Positions 19,107-28,401 of a DNA stretch of 64,000 nt are shown here, piece by piece (the first letter of the stretch is position 1; the number at the start of each line of letters is the position of its first letter). Both the position numbers and the translations under genes were made by a program. This DNA comes from Halovenus aranensis. Its GTDB lineage: Archaea; Halobacteriota; Halobacteria; Halobacteriales; Haloarculaceae. The notes under the pieces were generated by a model, which was not told the origin of the DNA, did not search any database, and was given only the letters and a program-made list of their open reading frames with translations. The stretch is taken from assembly GCF_900100385.1 (NCBI RefSeq), contig NZ_FNFC01000005.1, positions 62,001 to 126,000 of the forward strand. Direction: 5' to 3'.

Positions 19107-19789
19107 CAGTTCTCACCTCCCGGGGCCTCCATCTCGATGCCGTCGGCAGTAATCCGCGCGACGGTCACGCCGTTGCCGCTTGCGGTGTCACGCTCGCTCG
19201 CCGCCTCGACCGCGTCGATAGCAACCTCGGTCGCTTCTCCGACCGACAGTCCCTCGCTCATCCGGCCTTCGAGCAGGCCGTAGGCGGTCTGGAGGCCGCT
19301 ACCACCTGCGGCGTAGCTGTCTTCGATGACGCTCCCGCCGCCGTCGAGTTCGTAGACGTGGCCGCCGTCGTCGTCGACGCCCGCGAGCAACGGCTGGGCG
19401 GGCAACCCGCGGACGAGATGACCCGCGGTCTGTGCGAGTGCGCCCATGCTCATGGGCTCGCCCCGCCGTGTCCGGTAGAGACTCGCCTCCGCCCGGAGGG
19501 ACTGGATGAGTTGCTGTGCCGGGCCGACGCTGCCCGAAATTGCCATCGCTGCGGTCGGGTGGACCTTTGATATCTTGCGGACGTTCTTGCTCGCGGTGAA
19601 CCGCCCGCCCAGACTCATCCGCCTGTCGGCGGCCATCACCACACCCTCGGCCGCACTCAGGGCGACGATGGTGGTCCCCGTCTCGTATGTCGGCCCCGTC
19701 GACTCCGGCGCCTCGACAGGGTCTGGTCGTCCGTCGAGTGTCACCTCGCTGCGCTCGGTGAATGTGTCTGAACCGCTTCTGTCGTACAT
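19106..19789 (-). CDS. psmB: 20S proteasome beta subunit
   Basis: 227 residues. A propeptide of about 38 residues precedes the cleavage site ETG|TTIVAL, giving Thr39 as the N-terminal nucleophile of the mature protein. The partner residues are present in MAADRRMS (Asp17 position) and FTASKNVRKIS (Lys33 position). SGSVGPAQ is the conserved loop. The gene is cotranscribed with the alpha gene. Start at 19789; its promoter carries an AT-rich 16-base palindrome. Confidence 0.92.
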   Translation of the reverse strand: MYDRSGSDTFTERSEVTLDGRPDPVEAPESTGPTYETGTTIVALSAAEGVVMAADRRMSLGGRFTASKNVRKISKVHPTAAMAISGSVGPAQQLIQSLRAEASLYRTRRGEPMSMGALAQTAGHLVRGLPAQPLLAGVDDDGGHVYELDGGGSVIEDSYAAGGSGLQTAYGLLEGRMSEGLSVGEATEVAIDAVEAASERDTASGNGVTVARITADGIEMEAPGGEN

Positions 19790-19827
19790 TACAACCGTGC
19801 TAAGGGCGATGGGAGGAAATATATTAT

Positions 19828-19843
19828 CTAAAATATATTTTAG
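19828..19843. promoter_or_regulatory. 16-base palindrome in the psmB promoter
   Basis: CTAAAATATATTTTAG is a perfect palindrome next to the AT-rich TATA region of psmB (AAATATATTAT at 19818-19828). It would overlap the TFB/TBP site, a usual place for an archaeal operator. An AT-rich palindrome can also occur by chance in a promoter. Confidence 0.4.
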
Positions 19844-19964
19844 CAGCACCGCTGACGCGAACTCATAGTGATTATTGCGGTGATTTTCGTGACCACGTCC
19901 CAGGCATCATCGTGTAAAATCCGTCTGACGTTGTCACAGCGGTACAGACTCGCAATAAGCACTA

Positions 19965-20948
19965 TCAGGGCAGACGGCCAACGACTGCATCGCGAATCTG
20001 ACCGGTCGAGGCGGTCCCGCCGAGGTCGGGCGTTCGAGGCCCGTCGGCGAGGACACCCTCGACGGCTTCGCGGACCTGATTTGCCTCGGCGTGATGACCG
20101 AGATATTCGAGCAACAGCGCGGCCGAGAGCATCGTCGCCGCAGGGTTGGCGACGCCGTCGCCGGCGATATCCGGGGCGGTTCCGTGCACGGGCTCGAACA
20201 GGGCGTTCTCGTCGCCGATGTTGGCCGATGGGAGCATCCCGAGTCCACCGACGAGTCCGGCGGCGAGGTCCGAGAGGACATCGCCCGCGAGGTTCGGGCA
20301 GACGACGACACCATACGCCTCGGAGTTCATTACGAGTTCCATCGCCAGCGCGTCCATGAGTTCGGCGTCGTAGGCGGCCCCGCGGCGCTGGCTCACCCGC
20401 TCGACGGCATCGAGAAAGAGCCCGTCGGTCGCTGTCATGACGTTCGCCTTGTGGGCGACGGTGACCCGGTCGTAGCCGTTGCGCTCGGCGTACGCAAAGC
20501 CGAAGTCGGCGATGGCTTCGGAGGCCTCGTCGGTCACGACGCGGGTCAGCGTTCGCACGCCGGCTGTGATTTCGCTCTCGATGCCCGAGTAGACGCCCTC
20601 CGTGTTCTCGCGGATGAAGACCAGATCGGTCTCGGGCGCAAGGGCGTCGGTGCCCGGATACGCGCGTACTGGTCGCACGTTCGCGTAGGAGCCGACGACC
20701 GACCGCAGCGGGAGAATTACGTCGGCGGCGGTCTCTCCTGCCGCGCCAAACAGCGTCGCGTCCGCGTCGGCGACCGTCTTGCGGGTCTCCTCGGGCAGCG
20801 CCTCGCCGCGCTCGGCTTTCGTGGCGTCGCCGGCCTCGGCGTGAACGAACTCGATTGACGCGTCGGCGGCGTCGAGTACGTCGACGGCGGCGGGGACGAC
20901 CTCTCGGCCGATGCCGTCGCCGGGGACCACGGCGACCTCGTGGGTCAC
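19965..20948 (-). CDS. leuB: 3-isopropylmalate dehydrogenase
   Basis: 327 residues. NAD-dependent oxidation and decarboxylation of 3-isopropylmalate in leucine synthesis. Family motifs are [12 protein letters not shown] at the start, [12 protein letters not shown], and [21 protein letters not shown] with the metal-binding Asp residues, then [16 protein letters not shown] start at 20948 overlaps the leuD stop (GTGA). It is the last gene of the ilv-leu chain. Confidence 0.95.
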   Translation of the reverse strand: MTHEVAVVPGDGIGREVVPAAVDVLDAADASIEFVHAEAGDATKAERGEALPEETRKTVADADATLFGAAGETAADVILPLRSVVGSYANVRPVRAYPGTDALAPETDLVFIRENTEGVYSGIESEITAGVRTLTRVVTDEASEAIADFGFAYAERNGYDRVTVAHKANVMTATDGLFLDAVERVSQRRGAAYDAELMDALAMELVMNSEAYGVVVCPNLAGDVLSDLAAGLVGGLGMLPSANIGDENALFEPVHGTAPDIAGDGVANPAATMLSAALLLEYLGHHAEANQVREAVEGVLADGPRTPDLGGTASTGQIRDAVVGRLP

Positions 20949-21562
20949 GGCTGCCCTCCGTCGACGTAGGGGAGGTCGGTGGCCGTCGCGTCGATTGCCG
21001 CCTGGTTCGAGCGCATGAGCGCGGTCGTATCCCAGATGCCATCGACCAGTGCCGTCCGCTGGCCCTCGCCGACGGTGGCGTCAACGGTATTATCGCTGTA
21101 TGTCACTGTCTCGGCCTCGATATCGACCGTCACCTCCTCGTCTGGATTTCCGTCGACCCACTCCTGGAGGGCCGTAATCTCCTCGGCGCTCGCGGTCACG
21201 GTCGGAATCCCGAGCGAGAGGCAGTTTCCGGCGAATATTTCGGCGAAGCTCTCGCCGACGATGGCGTCGATTCCCCAGCGCATCAGCGCCTGGGGGGCGT
21301 GCTCTCGCGAGGAGCCACAGCCGAAGTTGGCGTTGACGACCAGTACGTTCGCGTCCTCGTGGCGGGGGCGGTTCATCGGGTGGTCGGTCGGCTCGTCGGC
21401 CTCGTCGTAGCGCTGGTCGAAAAAGGCAAACTGACCGAGCCCCTCGAAGCTGACGACCTTCAGGAACCGGGCCGGGATAATCTGGTCGGTGTCGATGTCG
21501 TTTCCGCGAATCGGGACGGCCGTCCCCGAGACGCGAGTCACCGACGGAACGCCGTCGCTCAC
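20945..21562 (-). CDS. leuD: 3-isopropylmalate dehydratase small subunit
   Basis: 205 residues. Pairs with LeuC to isomerise 2- to 3-isopropylmalate. Shows [16 protein letters not shown] and [14 protein letters not shown], the swivelling-domain signatures. A GTG start at 21562 overlaps the leuC stop. Length matches bacterial-type LeuD rather than the short archaeal form. Confidence 0.95.
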   Translation of the reverse strand: MSDGVPSVTRVSGTAVPIRGNDIDTDQIIPARFLKVVSFEGLGQFAFFDQRYDEADEPTDHPMNRPRHEDANVLVVNANFGCGSSREHAPQALMRWGIDAIVGESFAEIFAGNCLSLGIPTVTASAEEITALQEWVDGNPDEEVTVDIEAETVTYSDNTVDATVGEGQRTALVDGIWDTTALMRSNQAAIDATATDLPYVDGGQP

Positions 21563-23001
21563 ACCGACACCCCCGGCTGTGAGCCCGGCGTCCCCGTCGG
21601 CGGCAGGTCGCGCACGTCGGTCACCTCGCCAGCGACGGCCGCGGCGGCGACCATCGAGGGGTTCATCAGGACGGTTCGGCCCGCCGAGCTACCCTGGCGG
21701 CCGACGAAGTTCCGGTTCGACGAGGAAGCACAGACCTCGTCGCCGACCAGCTGGTCGTCGTTCATCGCGAGACACATCGAACAGCCGGGTTCGCGCCACT
21801 CGAAGCCGGCCTCGACGAACGTCTCGCGGAGCCCTTCGGCCTCGGCGGCGGTGCTGACGCGCTGGCTGCCGGGCACCACGAGTGCGCGCACGCTGTCGTG
21901 GACCGTTCGACCATCGAGGACGCTGGCTGCCCGCCGGAGGTCCGGCAACCGCGCGTTGGTACACGACCCCAGAAAGGCCACGTCGACCGGGTACCCCTCC
22001 ATCGTCTCGCCGGGTTCGACGCCCATGTGCGCCTGTGCGTCGCGCGCCCGCTGTCGTTTGTCTTCCGGGAGCGATGAGGGCTCGGGTACCGGGTCGGTGA
22101 TACCGACGCCCTGCTCGGGTGTCGTCCCCCAGGTCACCATCGGTTCCAGAGCGGTCCCGTCGACGGTGACAACGTCGTCGTAGTCGGCGTCGGCATCACT
22201 TCGGACCGACTCCCAGTACGGGCGGAGCCGCTCGAACTCCCCGGGGTTGTCCTCGAAGTAGTCGGTCGATTCGAGCCACGCGTAGGTGGTCTCGTCGGGG
22301 TTGACATAGCCTGCCCGTGCGCCGCCCTCGATAGACATGTTACAGAGACTCATCCGGCCGGCCATATCCAGCGCCTCGATTGCCTCGCCGCCGTACTCGT
22401 AGACGTAGCCGACGCCGCCGTCGGTGCCCAGCCGGCGGATGATTCCGAGGATGACGTCTTTCGCGGTGACGCCCTCGCCGAGTTCGCCGGTCACCTCGAT
22501 GTGTCGGACAGCCTTCTTTTCCATCGCCACAGTTCCAGTGGCGAGCACGTCCCGAATCTGGGAGGTGCCGATGCCGAACGCGAGCGCGCCGAAGGCACCG
22601 TGTGTCGCGGTGTGTGAGTCGCCACAGACGATGGTCTTGCCGGGCTGTGTCAGCCCCTGCTCTGGGCCGACGACGTGGACGATACCCTGGTCGCCGGTCG
22701 TCGGGTCGAGCAACTCGATACCTGCCTCCGCGGCGTTTTGCTCCAGGGACTGCATCATCTCCTCGGCCGCGTCGTCGTAGGGACGAGTCCGGTCGTCGGT
22801 CGGGACGATGTGGTCGACGGTGCCGAGTGTTAACTCCGGACGAGCGACGTCCATCTCTCGTTCGGCGAGCATCGAGAACGCCTGCGGGCTCGTCACTTCG
22901 TGGATGAGGTGGAGGCCGACGAACAGTTGGTCTTGCCCGTTCGGGAGCGTTGTCACGCGATGGGCGTCCCAGACCTTATCGTACAGCGTCCCCTCGCTCA
23001 T
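21559..23001 (-). CDS. leuC: 3-isopropylmalate dehydratase large subunit
   Basis: 480 residues of the aconitase family. [4Fe-4S] ligands are in [13 protein letters not shown] and [23 protein letters not shown] is the active-site block. Length and order match bacterial-type LeuC. The ATG at 23001 overlaps the stop of the small upstream gene (ATGA). Confidence 0.96.
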   Translation of the reverse strand: MSEGTLYDKVWDAHRVTTLPNGQDQLFVGLHLIHEVTSPQAFSMLAEREMDVARPELTLGTVDHIVPTDDRTRPYDDAAEEMMQSLEQNAAEAGIELLDPTTGDQGIVHVVGPEQGLTQPGKTIVCGDSHTATHGAFGALAFGIGTSQIRDVLATGTVAMEKKAVRHIEVTGELGEGVTAKDVILGIIRRLGTDGGVGYVYEYGGEAIEALDMAGRMSLCNMSIEGGARAGYVNPDETTYAWLESTDYFEDNPGEFERLRPYWESVRSDADADYDDVVTVDGTALEPMVTWGTTPEQGVGITDPVPEPSSLPEDKRQRARDAQAHMGVEPGETMEGYPVDVAFLGSCTNARLPDLRRAASVLDGRTVHDSVRALVVPGSQRVSTAAEAEGLRETFVEAGFEWREPGCSMCLAMNDDQLVGDEVCASSSNRNFVGRQGSSAGRTVLMNPSMVAAAAVAGEVTDVRDLPPTGTPGSQPGVSV

Positions 23002-23330
23002 TTGTCTACGTCAGTCTCCGCGCCGCGCTCGAAGGTCCGGTTCGGGCCATCGACCGGCGGCGTGTGGTCTATCTCTTTCATCGTCTGGCTGAACTCGTCG
23101 TCAGCGTCTGTCTCTCTATCGCTCGTTTGTTGGCCGCCGTCGGGGCGGGCGGTTTTCCCCTCGTTCGCCCGCTCGAAGACCCGCCGCGTCCCCTCGACCG
23201 GTGGGGCGTGGTCCATCTCTTTCATCTTCATCGGCTCGCCGTCGTCTCGGGTTGGTTTGCGCACGGTTTCTCTGTCGTCGGTCGTGTCGTTCGTGTCTGT
23301 CATTGGTGTGGTCGTCGTGTGTTCAGTCAT
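22998..23330 (-). CDS. Conserved-position orphan in ilv-leu operon with an internal repeat
   Basis: 110 residues, hydrophilic and highly charged. Two copies of one motif are visible: [20 protein letters not shown] at about residues 36-55 and [20 protein letters not shown] near 83-102, joined by a low-complexity acidic linker. The first copy is preceded by MK. The gene overlaps both neighbours, ilvC by 8 bases and leuC by an ATGA, so it is translated within the operon. I recall a similar gene at this place in other haloarchaeal ilv-leu operons, with no known role. No enzyme or DNA-binding motif is visible; a binding or scaffold peptide is possible. Confidence 0.85.
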   Translation of the reverse strand: MTEHTTTTPMTDTNDTTDDRETVRKPTRDDGEPMKMKEMDHAPPVEGTRRVFERANEGKTARPDGGQQTSDRETDADDEFSQTMKEIDHTPPVDGPNRTFERGAETDVDK

Positions 23331-24336
23331 CAGCCGGTGCCGGCTCTCGTTGCTGGTCGCTCCAGGCGAAAAGTTCGCGCAACCGGTCGCCGACCTGTTC
23401 TATCTCGTGGTTCTGTTCGGCGCGTCGGTGCTGTCTGTAGGCCGGCCTGTTGGCCTGATTCTCCGCAATCCACTCGCGGGCGAACTCGCCGGACTGGACG
23501 CCTTCGAGAATGTCGTCCATCGCCTCTCTGTCGATGACATCCTCGCCGCGGGTCAGCCCGCCGTATTCGGCGGTGTCAGAGACGGAGTCCCACATCTCGG
23601 TGTGGCCACCCTCGTACAGCAGGTCGACGATGAGCTTGAGTTCGTTCAGGCACTCGAAGTAGGCCATTTCGGGAGAGTAGCCGGCCTCGACCAGCGTCTC
23701 GTAGCCCGCCTTGACGAGGTCCGTGACCCCGCCACAGAGGACCGCCTGCTCGCCGAAGAGGTCGGTCTCTGTCTCCTCGCGGAAGGTCGTCTCGATGACG
23801 CCCGCCCGGGTGCAGCCGATTGCGCTCGCGTACGCGAGTGCCTCGGCACTGGCTTGGCCGGTTGCGTCCTGATAGACCGCAAACAGGCCGGGGGTCCCCT
23901 CGCCGCGCTCGTAGGTCCGTCGGACCAGATGGCCCGGACCCTTCGGTGCGACCATCGTCACGTCCACGCCTTCGGGCGGCTCGATTTGGCCGTAGTGGAC
24001 GTTGAACCCGTGGGCGAACTGGAGGGTGTCGCCGGCCTCGAGTTCGGGTGCAATCGCCTCATAAACCGCCGGCTGGACCGTATCGGGGACCAGCATGACG
24101 ACGATATCTGCCTCGGCGGTGGCCTCGCTGGGAGTTGTGACGCGGAGGCCGTCCGCCCTGGCGTGTTCACGCGACCGCGAGTCGGGTCGGAGGCCCACGA
24201 CGACGTCGACGCCGCTGTCGTCGAGATTCTGTGCGTGGGCGTGGCCCTGACTGCCGTAGCCGAGTACCGCGACCGTCTTGTTCGCAAGCTGTGCGCGCTC
24301 TGTGTCGCTGTCTGTGTACACTGTTGTCTCAGTCAT
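23323..24336 (-). CDS. ilvC: Ketol-acid reductoisomerase
   Basis: 337 residues. NADPH-dependent isomerisation and reduction of acetolactate in valine and isoleucine synthesis. [19 protein letters not shown] is the nucleotide-binding loop. Metal-binding residues are in [12 protein letters not shown] and the [17 protein letters not shown] helix. Class I length. The ATG at 24336 overlaps the ilvN stop by 8 bases; a longer frame would extend far into ilvN. Confidence 0.96.
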   Translation of the reverse strand: MTETTVYTDSDTERAQLANKTVAVLGYGSQGHAHAQNLDDSGVDVVVGLRPDSRSREHARADGLRVTTPSEATAEADIVVMLVPDTVQPAVYEAIAPELEAGDTLQFAHGFNVHYGQIEPPEGVDVTMVAPKGPGHLVRRTYERGEGTPGLFAVYQDATGQASAEALAYASAIGCTRAGVIETTFREETETDLFGEQAVLCGGVTDLVKAGYETLVEAGYSPEMAYFECLNELKLIVDLLYEGGHTEMWDSVSDTAEYGGLTRGEDVIDREAMDDILEGVQSGEFAREWIAENQANRPAYRQHRRAEQNHEIEQVGDRLRELFAWSDQQREPAPADD

Positions 24337-24985
24337 CTGCAATCGTCTCCGTTTTGACTTGGGCCTCCGTCGGCGCCTGATTCGGTTCGCTGACCTGTGC
24401 TGTGGGTTTCTCGCCACGCGCCAGCGCGGCGTAGCCGGTCCGGGTGAGTTCGCGGATGCCGAACTGGCGGTAGGCGTCGATTGCCGCGTCGATGCGCTGT
24501 TCGTCGCCCGTGATTTCGACCGTAATCGAGCGCGGGCCGGCATCGAGCGTCTGGCCGTCGTACATCTCCGTGATGGCGTTGACCTGGTCGGGGCTGTCGC
24601 CGTCGACTTTCACGATGACCAGCTCGCGCTGAACGGCCTCCTCTAACTCCCGCACCGAGATGACCGGAATCCGCTTTGCGAGCTGTTTTTTCACTTGGTC
24701 GATGTTCGGACGGCTCTCCTCGACGACGATTGTCATTCTGGCGAGGCTGTCGTCGATTGTCTCCCCGACCGTCAGCGATTCGATGTTGTACTGTCGGCGG
24801 CTGAACAGACCCGACACCTCCGCGAGGACGCCGGGTTCGTGTTTGACCAGCGCCGACAGCACGGCTCGCCGGGGCTCGTGTGTCTGCCGGTCAACCCCCT
24901 CGACAGGAATCCCCTGGTCGGTTCGCTCGCCGTCTGGCGTCCGGCGCTTTTCGGGTGGCGCGCCGGGCAGTTCGCCGCGGCTCAT
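24329..24985 (-). CDS. ilvN: Acetolactate synthase small (regulatory) subunit
   Basis: 218 residues. An ACT domain begins near residue 38 ([20 protein letters not shown], then [12 protein letters not shown]), the valine-binding regulatory module, followed by the IlvN C-terminal domain ([10 protein letters not shown]). The N-terminal 35 residues are a charged extension. The ATG at 24985 overlaps the ilvB stop (ATGA). It should confer feedback inhibition on IlvB. Confidence 0.95.
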   Translation of the reverse strand: MSRGELPGAPPEKRRTPDGERTDQGIPVEGVDRQTHEPRRAVLSALVKHEPGVLAEVSGLFSRRQYNIESLTVGETIDDSLARMTIVVEESRPNIDQVKKQLAKRIPVISVRELEEAVQRELVIVKVDGDSPDQVNAITEMYDGQTLDAGPRSITVEITGDEQRIDAAIDAYRQFGIRELTRTGYAALARGEKPTAQVSEPNQAPTEAQVKTETIADD

Positions 24986-26778
24986 TCCAACCCCTCCAGT
25001 TGCTCGTCGTTCAACGCAAAGCGGGCGTTGTCGCCCCCGCTTGGCACCATCGGATAGACGTTCTCCTCGGGGTCGATGTGTGCGTCGACGACCGCCGGAC
25101 CGTCGTACTCGTGTGCCGCGGTGAGCGTCGCCTCGACATCCTCGGCCTCGTCGATGCGAAACCCGCGGGCACCGAATGCCTCGGCCAGCGTGTCGAACTC
25201 GGGGACCCAGCCGTACTCCGAGGCCATGTGTCGGCCCTCGAAGAAGCCGTCCTGCCACTGGCGGACCATCCCGATTGCCTCGTTGTTCAACACGACGACG
25301 GTGATATCGAGGTTCTCGCGGACCGCGACCGACAGCGACTGAATCGTCATCAACAGGGAGCCGTCGCCCTCGAAGCAGACGACTTCTGTCTCGGGCGCGG
25401 CGACCTTCGCACCGATTGCCGCGGGGAGGCCGTATCCCATCGTCCCCAGCCCGTGACTCGACACCCAGGTCCGGGGTTCGGTGTACTCCCAGAACAGGCA
25501 GGCCCACATCTGGTGTTGGCCAACGCCGGTCGTGACAATCGTCTCCTCGGGCGTCACCGCGTCGGCCGTCTCGACGACGTACTCCGGCTTGAGCGGGTCC
25601 GAGTCCGGCATCTCGTACTCGAGTGGGTACGTCTCGACCCACCGCTTGCAGGTCTCGTGCCACTCCGTGAGGTCGGGGCCCGTCGCTATCGCGTCGTCGA
25701 GCTGGTCGAGGACCCGTCTCGCGTCGCCGACCAGCGGGTAGTCCGCGAAGATGTTCTTGCTCATCTCCGCCGGGTCGATGTCGACGTGTGCGACCTCGGC
25801 CTCGGGGGCAAACGTCTCGACACCGCCGGTCAGCCGGTCGTCGAACCGCGTCCCCACGCCCAACAGGAAGTCGCAGTTCGCCAGCGCGAGGTTCGCGTAG
25901 CCGGTGCCGTGCATCCCGGCCATCCCCATCGACAGCGGGTCGTCCTCGGGGAACGACCCCAGACCGGGCATCGTCGTCACGACCGGAATCTCGTACTCGC
26001 GGGCGAAGCTCCTGAGCCGGTCACAGGCCTCGCCCTTGATGACGCCGCCGCCGGCGAGAATCACCGGCCGCTGTGTGGCTTCGAGCGCCTCCGTGGCTGC
26101 CCGGACGACGACCTCGTCTGCCTCGGTCGGCGGGCTGTAGGTGTCCGGCGTCTCGGGGCTGTCGGGTTCGCTCGTCGTCTCGGCGAGGGAGACGTCTTTG
26201 GGGAGGTCGACCAGTGTCGGCCCCTGACGGCCGTCGTTTGCCAGCGCCCAGGCCGTTCCGACGGCATCGCCGACGGTGTCGGGGTCCTGGGCGAAGCTGT
26301 TGTGTTTCGTAATCGGCTGTGTGACGCCGGTGGTATCTGTCTCCTGGAAGGCGTCACTGCCGACGAAATCGGTCGGGACCTGGCCCGTCAGCGCGAGTAC
26401 CGGGTCCGAGTCCATGCTCGCGTCGGCGAGGCCGGTGACGAGATTCGTCGCGCCCGGTCCCGAGGTGGCGAGACAGACGCCCGGCTCGCCGGTGACGATG
26501 CCGTAGGCGTCGGCCGCATGCGCCGCCCCCTGTTCGTGGGCCATCGTGACGTGGTTCAGTTCGTCGTGGTCGTAGAGGGCGTCGTAGACGGGCATGATTG
26601 CCCCGCCTTGCACCCCAAAGAGGTCGTCGACGCCGGCGGCTTCGAGTGCCGCCACGACCGCGTCCGCACCTGTTTCGACACCGTCGGATTCGGACGGTTC
26701 CGCTTGCGACGCGGATGTGTCCGATTCCGGAGGGTCGTGCTGTGCTGTCGGTGGTTGCTGCTGTGCTGTTCTGTCCAT
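24982..26778 (-). CDS. ilvB: Acetolactate synthase large (catalytic) subunit
   Basis: 598 residues. Thiamine-diphosphate and FAD enzyme condensing two pyruvates, or pyruvate and 2-oxobutyrate. The catalytic Glu is in MAHEQGAAHAADAYG; the ThDP/Mg motif is EGDGSLLMTIQSL with VVVLNNEAIGM. The first 35 residues are a Ser/Glu/Gln-rich extension. The ATG at 26778 lies 71 bases after the stop of a 25-codon leader ORF and has only a weak upstream GGATG, so translation may depend on the leader. Confidence 0.95.
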   Translation of the reverse strand: MDRTAQQQPPTAQHDPPESDTSASQAEPSESDGVETGADAVVAALEAAGVDDLFGVQGGAIMPVYDALYDHDELNHVTMAHEQGAAHAADAYGIVTGEPGVCLATSGPGATNLVTGLADASMDSDPVLALTGQVPTDFVGSDAFQETDTTGVTQPITKHNSFAQDPDTVGDAVGTAWALANDGRQGPTLVDLPKDVSLAETTSEPDSPETPDTYSPPTEADEVVVRAATEALEATQRPVILAGGGVIKGEACDRLRSFAREYEIPVVTTMPGLGSFPEDDPLSMGMAGMHGTGYANLALANCDFLLGVGTRFDDRLTGGVETFAPEAEVAHVDIDPAEMSKNIFADYPLVGDARRVLDQLDDAIATGPDLTEWHETCKRWVETYPLEYEMPDSDPLKPEYVVETADAVTPEETIVTTGVGQHQMWACLFWEYTEPRTWVSSHGLGTMGYGLPAAIGAKVAAPETEVVCFEGDGSLLMTIQSLSVAVRENLDITVVVLNNEAIGMVRQWQDGFFEGRHMASEYGWVPEFDTLAEAFGARGFRIDEAEDVEATLTAAHEYDGPAVVDAHIDPEENVYPMVPSGGDNARFALNDEQLEGLE

Positions 26779-26841
26779 TGATAGACATCCGTGACTGCTG
26801 GTCGATGGCGATGCGGTCGGGGTGACGAGAGGAGAAGTAGT

Positions 26842-26861
26842 GTAGGGGCTCAGGCCCCTAC
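26842..26861 (-). promoter_or_regulatory. Perfect hairpin overlapping the leader stop codon, upstream of ilvB
   Basis: GTAGGGGC (8 bases), a four-base loop and GCCCCTAC form a perfect stem. On the coding strand the loop reads CTGA and contains the TGA stop of the leader ORF. The following bases towards ilvB are pyrimidine-rich (about 15 of 21). It could be an attenuator or pause structure, or a site affecting ilvB translation. Confidence 0.6.
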
Positions 26862-26927
26862 AATAATGCCGAGGAAAGCGATGCCGCTGGCGGCGACAAA
26901 CGCCCGGGTGCCAGCGGTCAGTTGCAT
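26850..26927 (-). CDS. Leader peptide ORF upstream of ilvB (25 residues)
   Basis: An ATG at 26927 opens 25 codons ending with TGA at 26852-26850. Seven residues are Leu, Ile or Val, ending with FLGIIVGA; the run I21-I22-V23 uses ATT ATT GTA, codons unusual for this GC-rich genome. A TATATA box at 26953-26958 places the predicted transcription start within a few bases of this ATG, so the ORF should be first on a leaderless message. Its last codons enter the hairpin at 26842-26861. It could be a regulatory leader peptide or a tiny one-helix membrane protein; function is inferred only. Confidence 0.6.
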   Translation of the reverse strand: MQLTAGTRAFVAASGIAFLGIIVGA

Positions 26928-26952
26928 TACTACAACTCTCCTGTCGCCGTGG

Positions 26953-26958
26953 TATATA
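26953..26958 (-). promoter_or_regulatory. TATA box of the ilvB-leuB operon
   Basis: TATATA sits inside GTTATATACC on the coding strand, about 28 bases before the leader ATG at 26927, the spacing expected for a leaderless haloarchaeal promoter. Confidence 0.65.
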
Positions 26959-27076
26959 ACGCTTTCGGGGAGCCCGTGCCGAGTAGTCGCGTTGCTGGTC
27001 GTGGTGAGCGGACACAGCGTTGCGCTCAGACAGCAGCCCCACGGCGCTGTCGCTACTGCTCGGCCGGGACATCGGC

Positions 27077-28289
27077 CTAGACGCGAACCTCCTCGCGGCG
27101 GGCGATGCCGGCATCGCGGGCGAACTGTTCGAGGTCGGTAGCGGTGACGTGACCGGCAGAGACACCGCTTTCTTTGACCTTCTGTGTCACCGTGTGAACC
27201 TCCTCATCGGTGGGGTCGAAACCGACCTCTTCGAGCCGTTTGCGTACCGAGTGGGTCCCGGTGTGTTTGCCGAGGACGAACTCACGCTCTGCACCGACCA
27301 TTTCCGGCGTCATCACGCCGGGCTCGAACGTCTCGCTGTTTTCGATGACGCCAGCGGCGTGGATGCCGCTCTCGTGGGCGAAGGCGTTGTCGCCGACGAC
27401 TGGCTTGTTACCCGGTACCGGGACCGCCGAGCGCTGTTCGACGGTCCGTGAGATGTCAGCGATGCCTGTGGTGTCGATACCGGTGTCGACGTCGTACAGC
27501 GATTCGAGCCCCATGACGACCTCCTCGTATGCCGCGTTGCCCGCGCGCTCGCCGATGCCGTTGACCGAGACCTGGACCTGGTCTGCGCCGCCGCGAACGC
27601 CTGCGAGGGCGTTCGGCGTCGCCAGCCCGAAGTCGTCGTGGGTGTGGACATCTACCCGGGCGTCGCCGCTGTGTTCGACGATATCGGCGACGAGCTCGCC
27701 GAACCGCTCGGGCGTGGCAACGCCACAGGTGTCCGGGACGTTTATCCAGTCTGTGCCGGCGTCGGCGGCCGCCTCGACCATCTCGAACAGGAACGCCTCG
27801 TCGGTTCGAGTGGCGTCCATCGGCGAGAACATACACGTCGCGCCGGCCTCGACGACACGCCTGACGGACTGGACAGCACGTTGTTTCGCTTCTGTTCTGG
27901 TCGCGTGCATCGAGTCCTCGAGTTGTACGTCGCTGGTCGAGGCGAACACGTGGACCATGTCGACGCCGCTGTCGAGTGCCGCCTCGATGTCGTCGTCCAC
28001 CACGCGGGCGAGCCCACAGACCGTACTCGAACTGGCCGCGGCGATGTCACGGACCGCCTCGAACTCGTCGTCGCTGTTGACCGGGAATCCCGCCTCGATG
28101 ACGTGGGTTCCCATCTCGTCGAGTTGCGCCGCTATCTCGCGTTTGTCGTCGTACGAGAACGACGTCCGTGGCGTCTGCTCGCCGTCGCGCAGCGTGGTGT
28201 CGAAAATCCGTACCTGACCGTGGGAACTAGTTGTCCCCTGGAAGAACTCGATCCGCCGGGGTCGCCGACGTATCCTCGTTGTAAACCAT
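27077..28289 (-). CDS. leuA: 2-isopropylmalate synthase (LeuA/citramalate-synthase family), with apparent N-terminal frameshift
   Basis: Condenses acetyl-CoA with 2-oxoisovalerate, or pyruvate for citramalate. The body reads DTTLRDGEQTPRTSFSYDDK, then DVHTHDDFGLATPNALAG (metal-binding HxH) and GIHAAGVIENSETFEPG. At about 403 residues it lacks the C-terminal leucine-binding domain. The main frame has no ATG, GTG or TTG between its upstream stop and the active-site DTTLRDGE. The nearest promoter-supported ATG (28289, TATA at 28316) is in a different frame that stops after 20 codons. Joining MVYNEDTSATP to RIEFFQGTTSS needs loss of one base near the GGGG run at 28258-28261. This is a sequencing error, a mutation or recoding. 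Confidence 0.8.
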
Positions 28290-28315
28290 TTGCGTTCCTA
28301 TACCTATCGAGCAGG

Positions 28316-28321
28316 TATATA
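28316..28321 (-). promoter_or_regulatory. TATA box of leuA
   Basis: TATATA on the coding strand, about 29 bases before the ATG at 28289. It supports that ATG as the real leaderless start of leuA even though the downstream frame is shifted. Confidence 0.55.
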
Positions 28322-28401
28322 GTTCTATCCCCAATGTGGCACTAGTCAGCATATAACATATTATCCGACCCATTAAGTCCCCCGGGGACAACGACGAGCC
28401 A

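Noticed and set aside
18546-19283. 245-codon frame opposite the proteasome genes
   Set aside because: Shadow of two certain proteasome genes.
20855-22183. 442-codon open frame opposite leuC/leuD/leuB
   Set aside because: Shadow frame of three certain genes with low-complexity Arg/Gly/Val content.
24880-26781. 633-codon open frame antisense to ilvN/ilvB
   Set aside because: Long antisense frames are expected from GC-rich codon use; its product has no recognisable domain, and ilvB is certain.
26842-26861. Hairpin as simple terminator of leuA
   Set aside because: It lies downstream of a new promoter and inside the leader ORF, more than 200 bases past the leuA stop, so a role in the ilvB leader fits better, though termination is not excluded.
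28227-28289. 20-codon frame ahead of leuA as a leader peptide
   Set aside because: The sequence after a one-base shift fits the LeuA N-terminus, so a frameshifted leuA start explains it better than a leader like that of ilvB.
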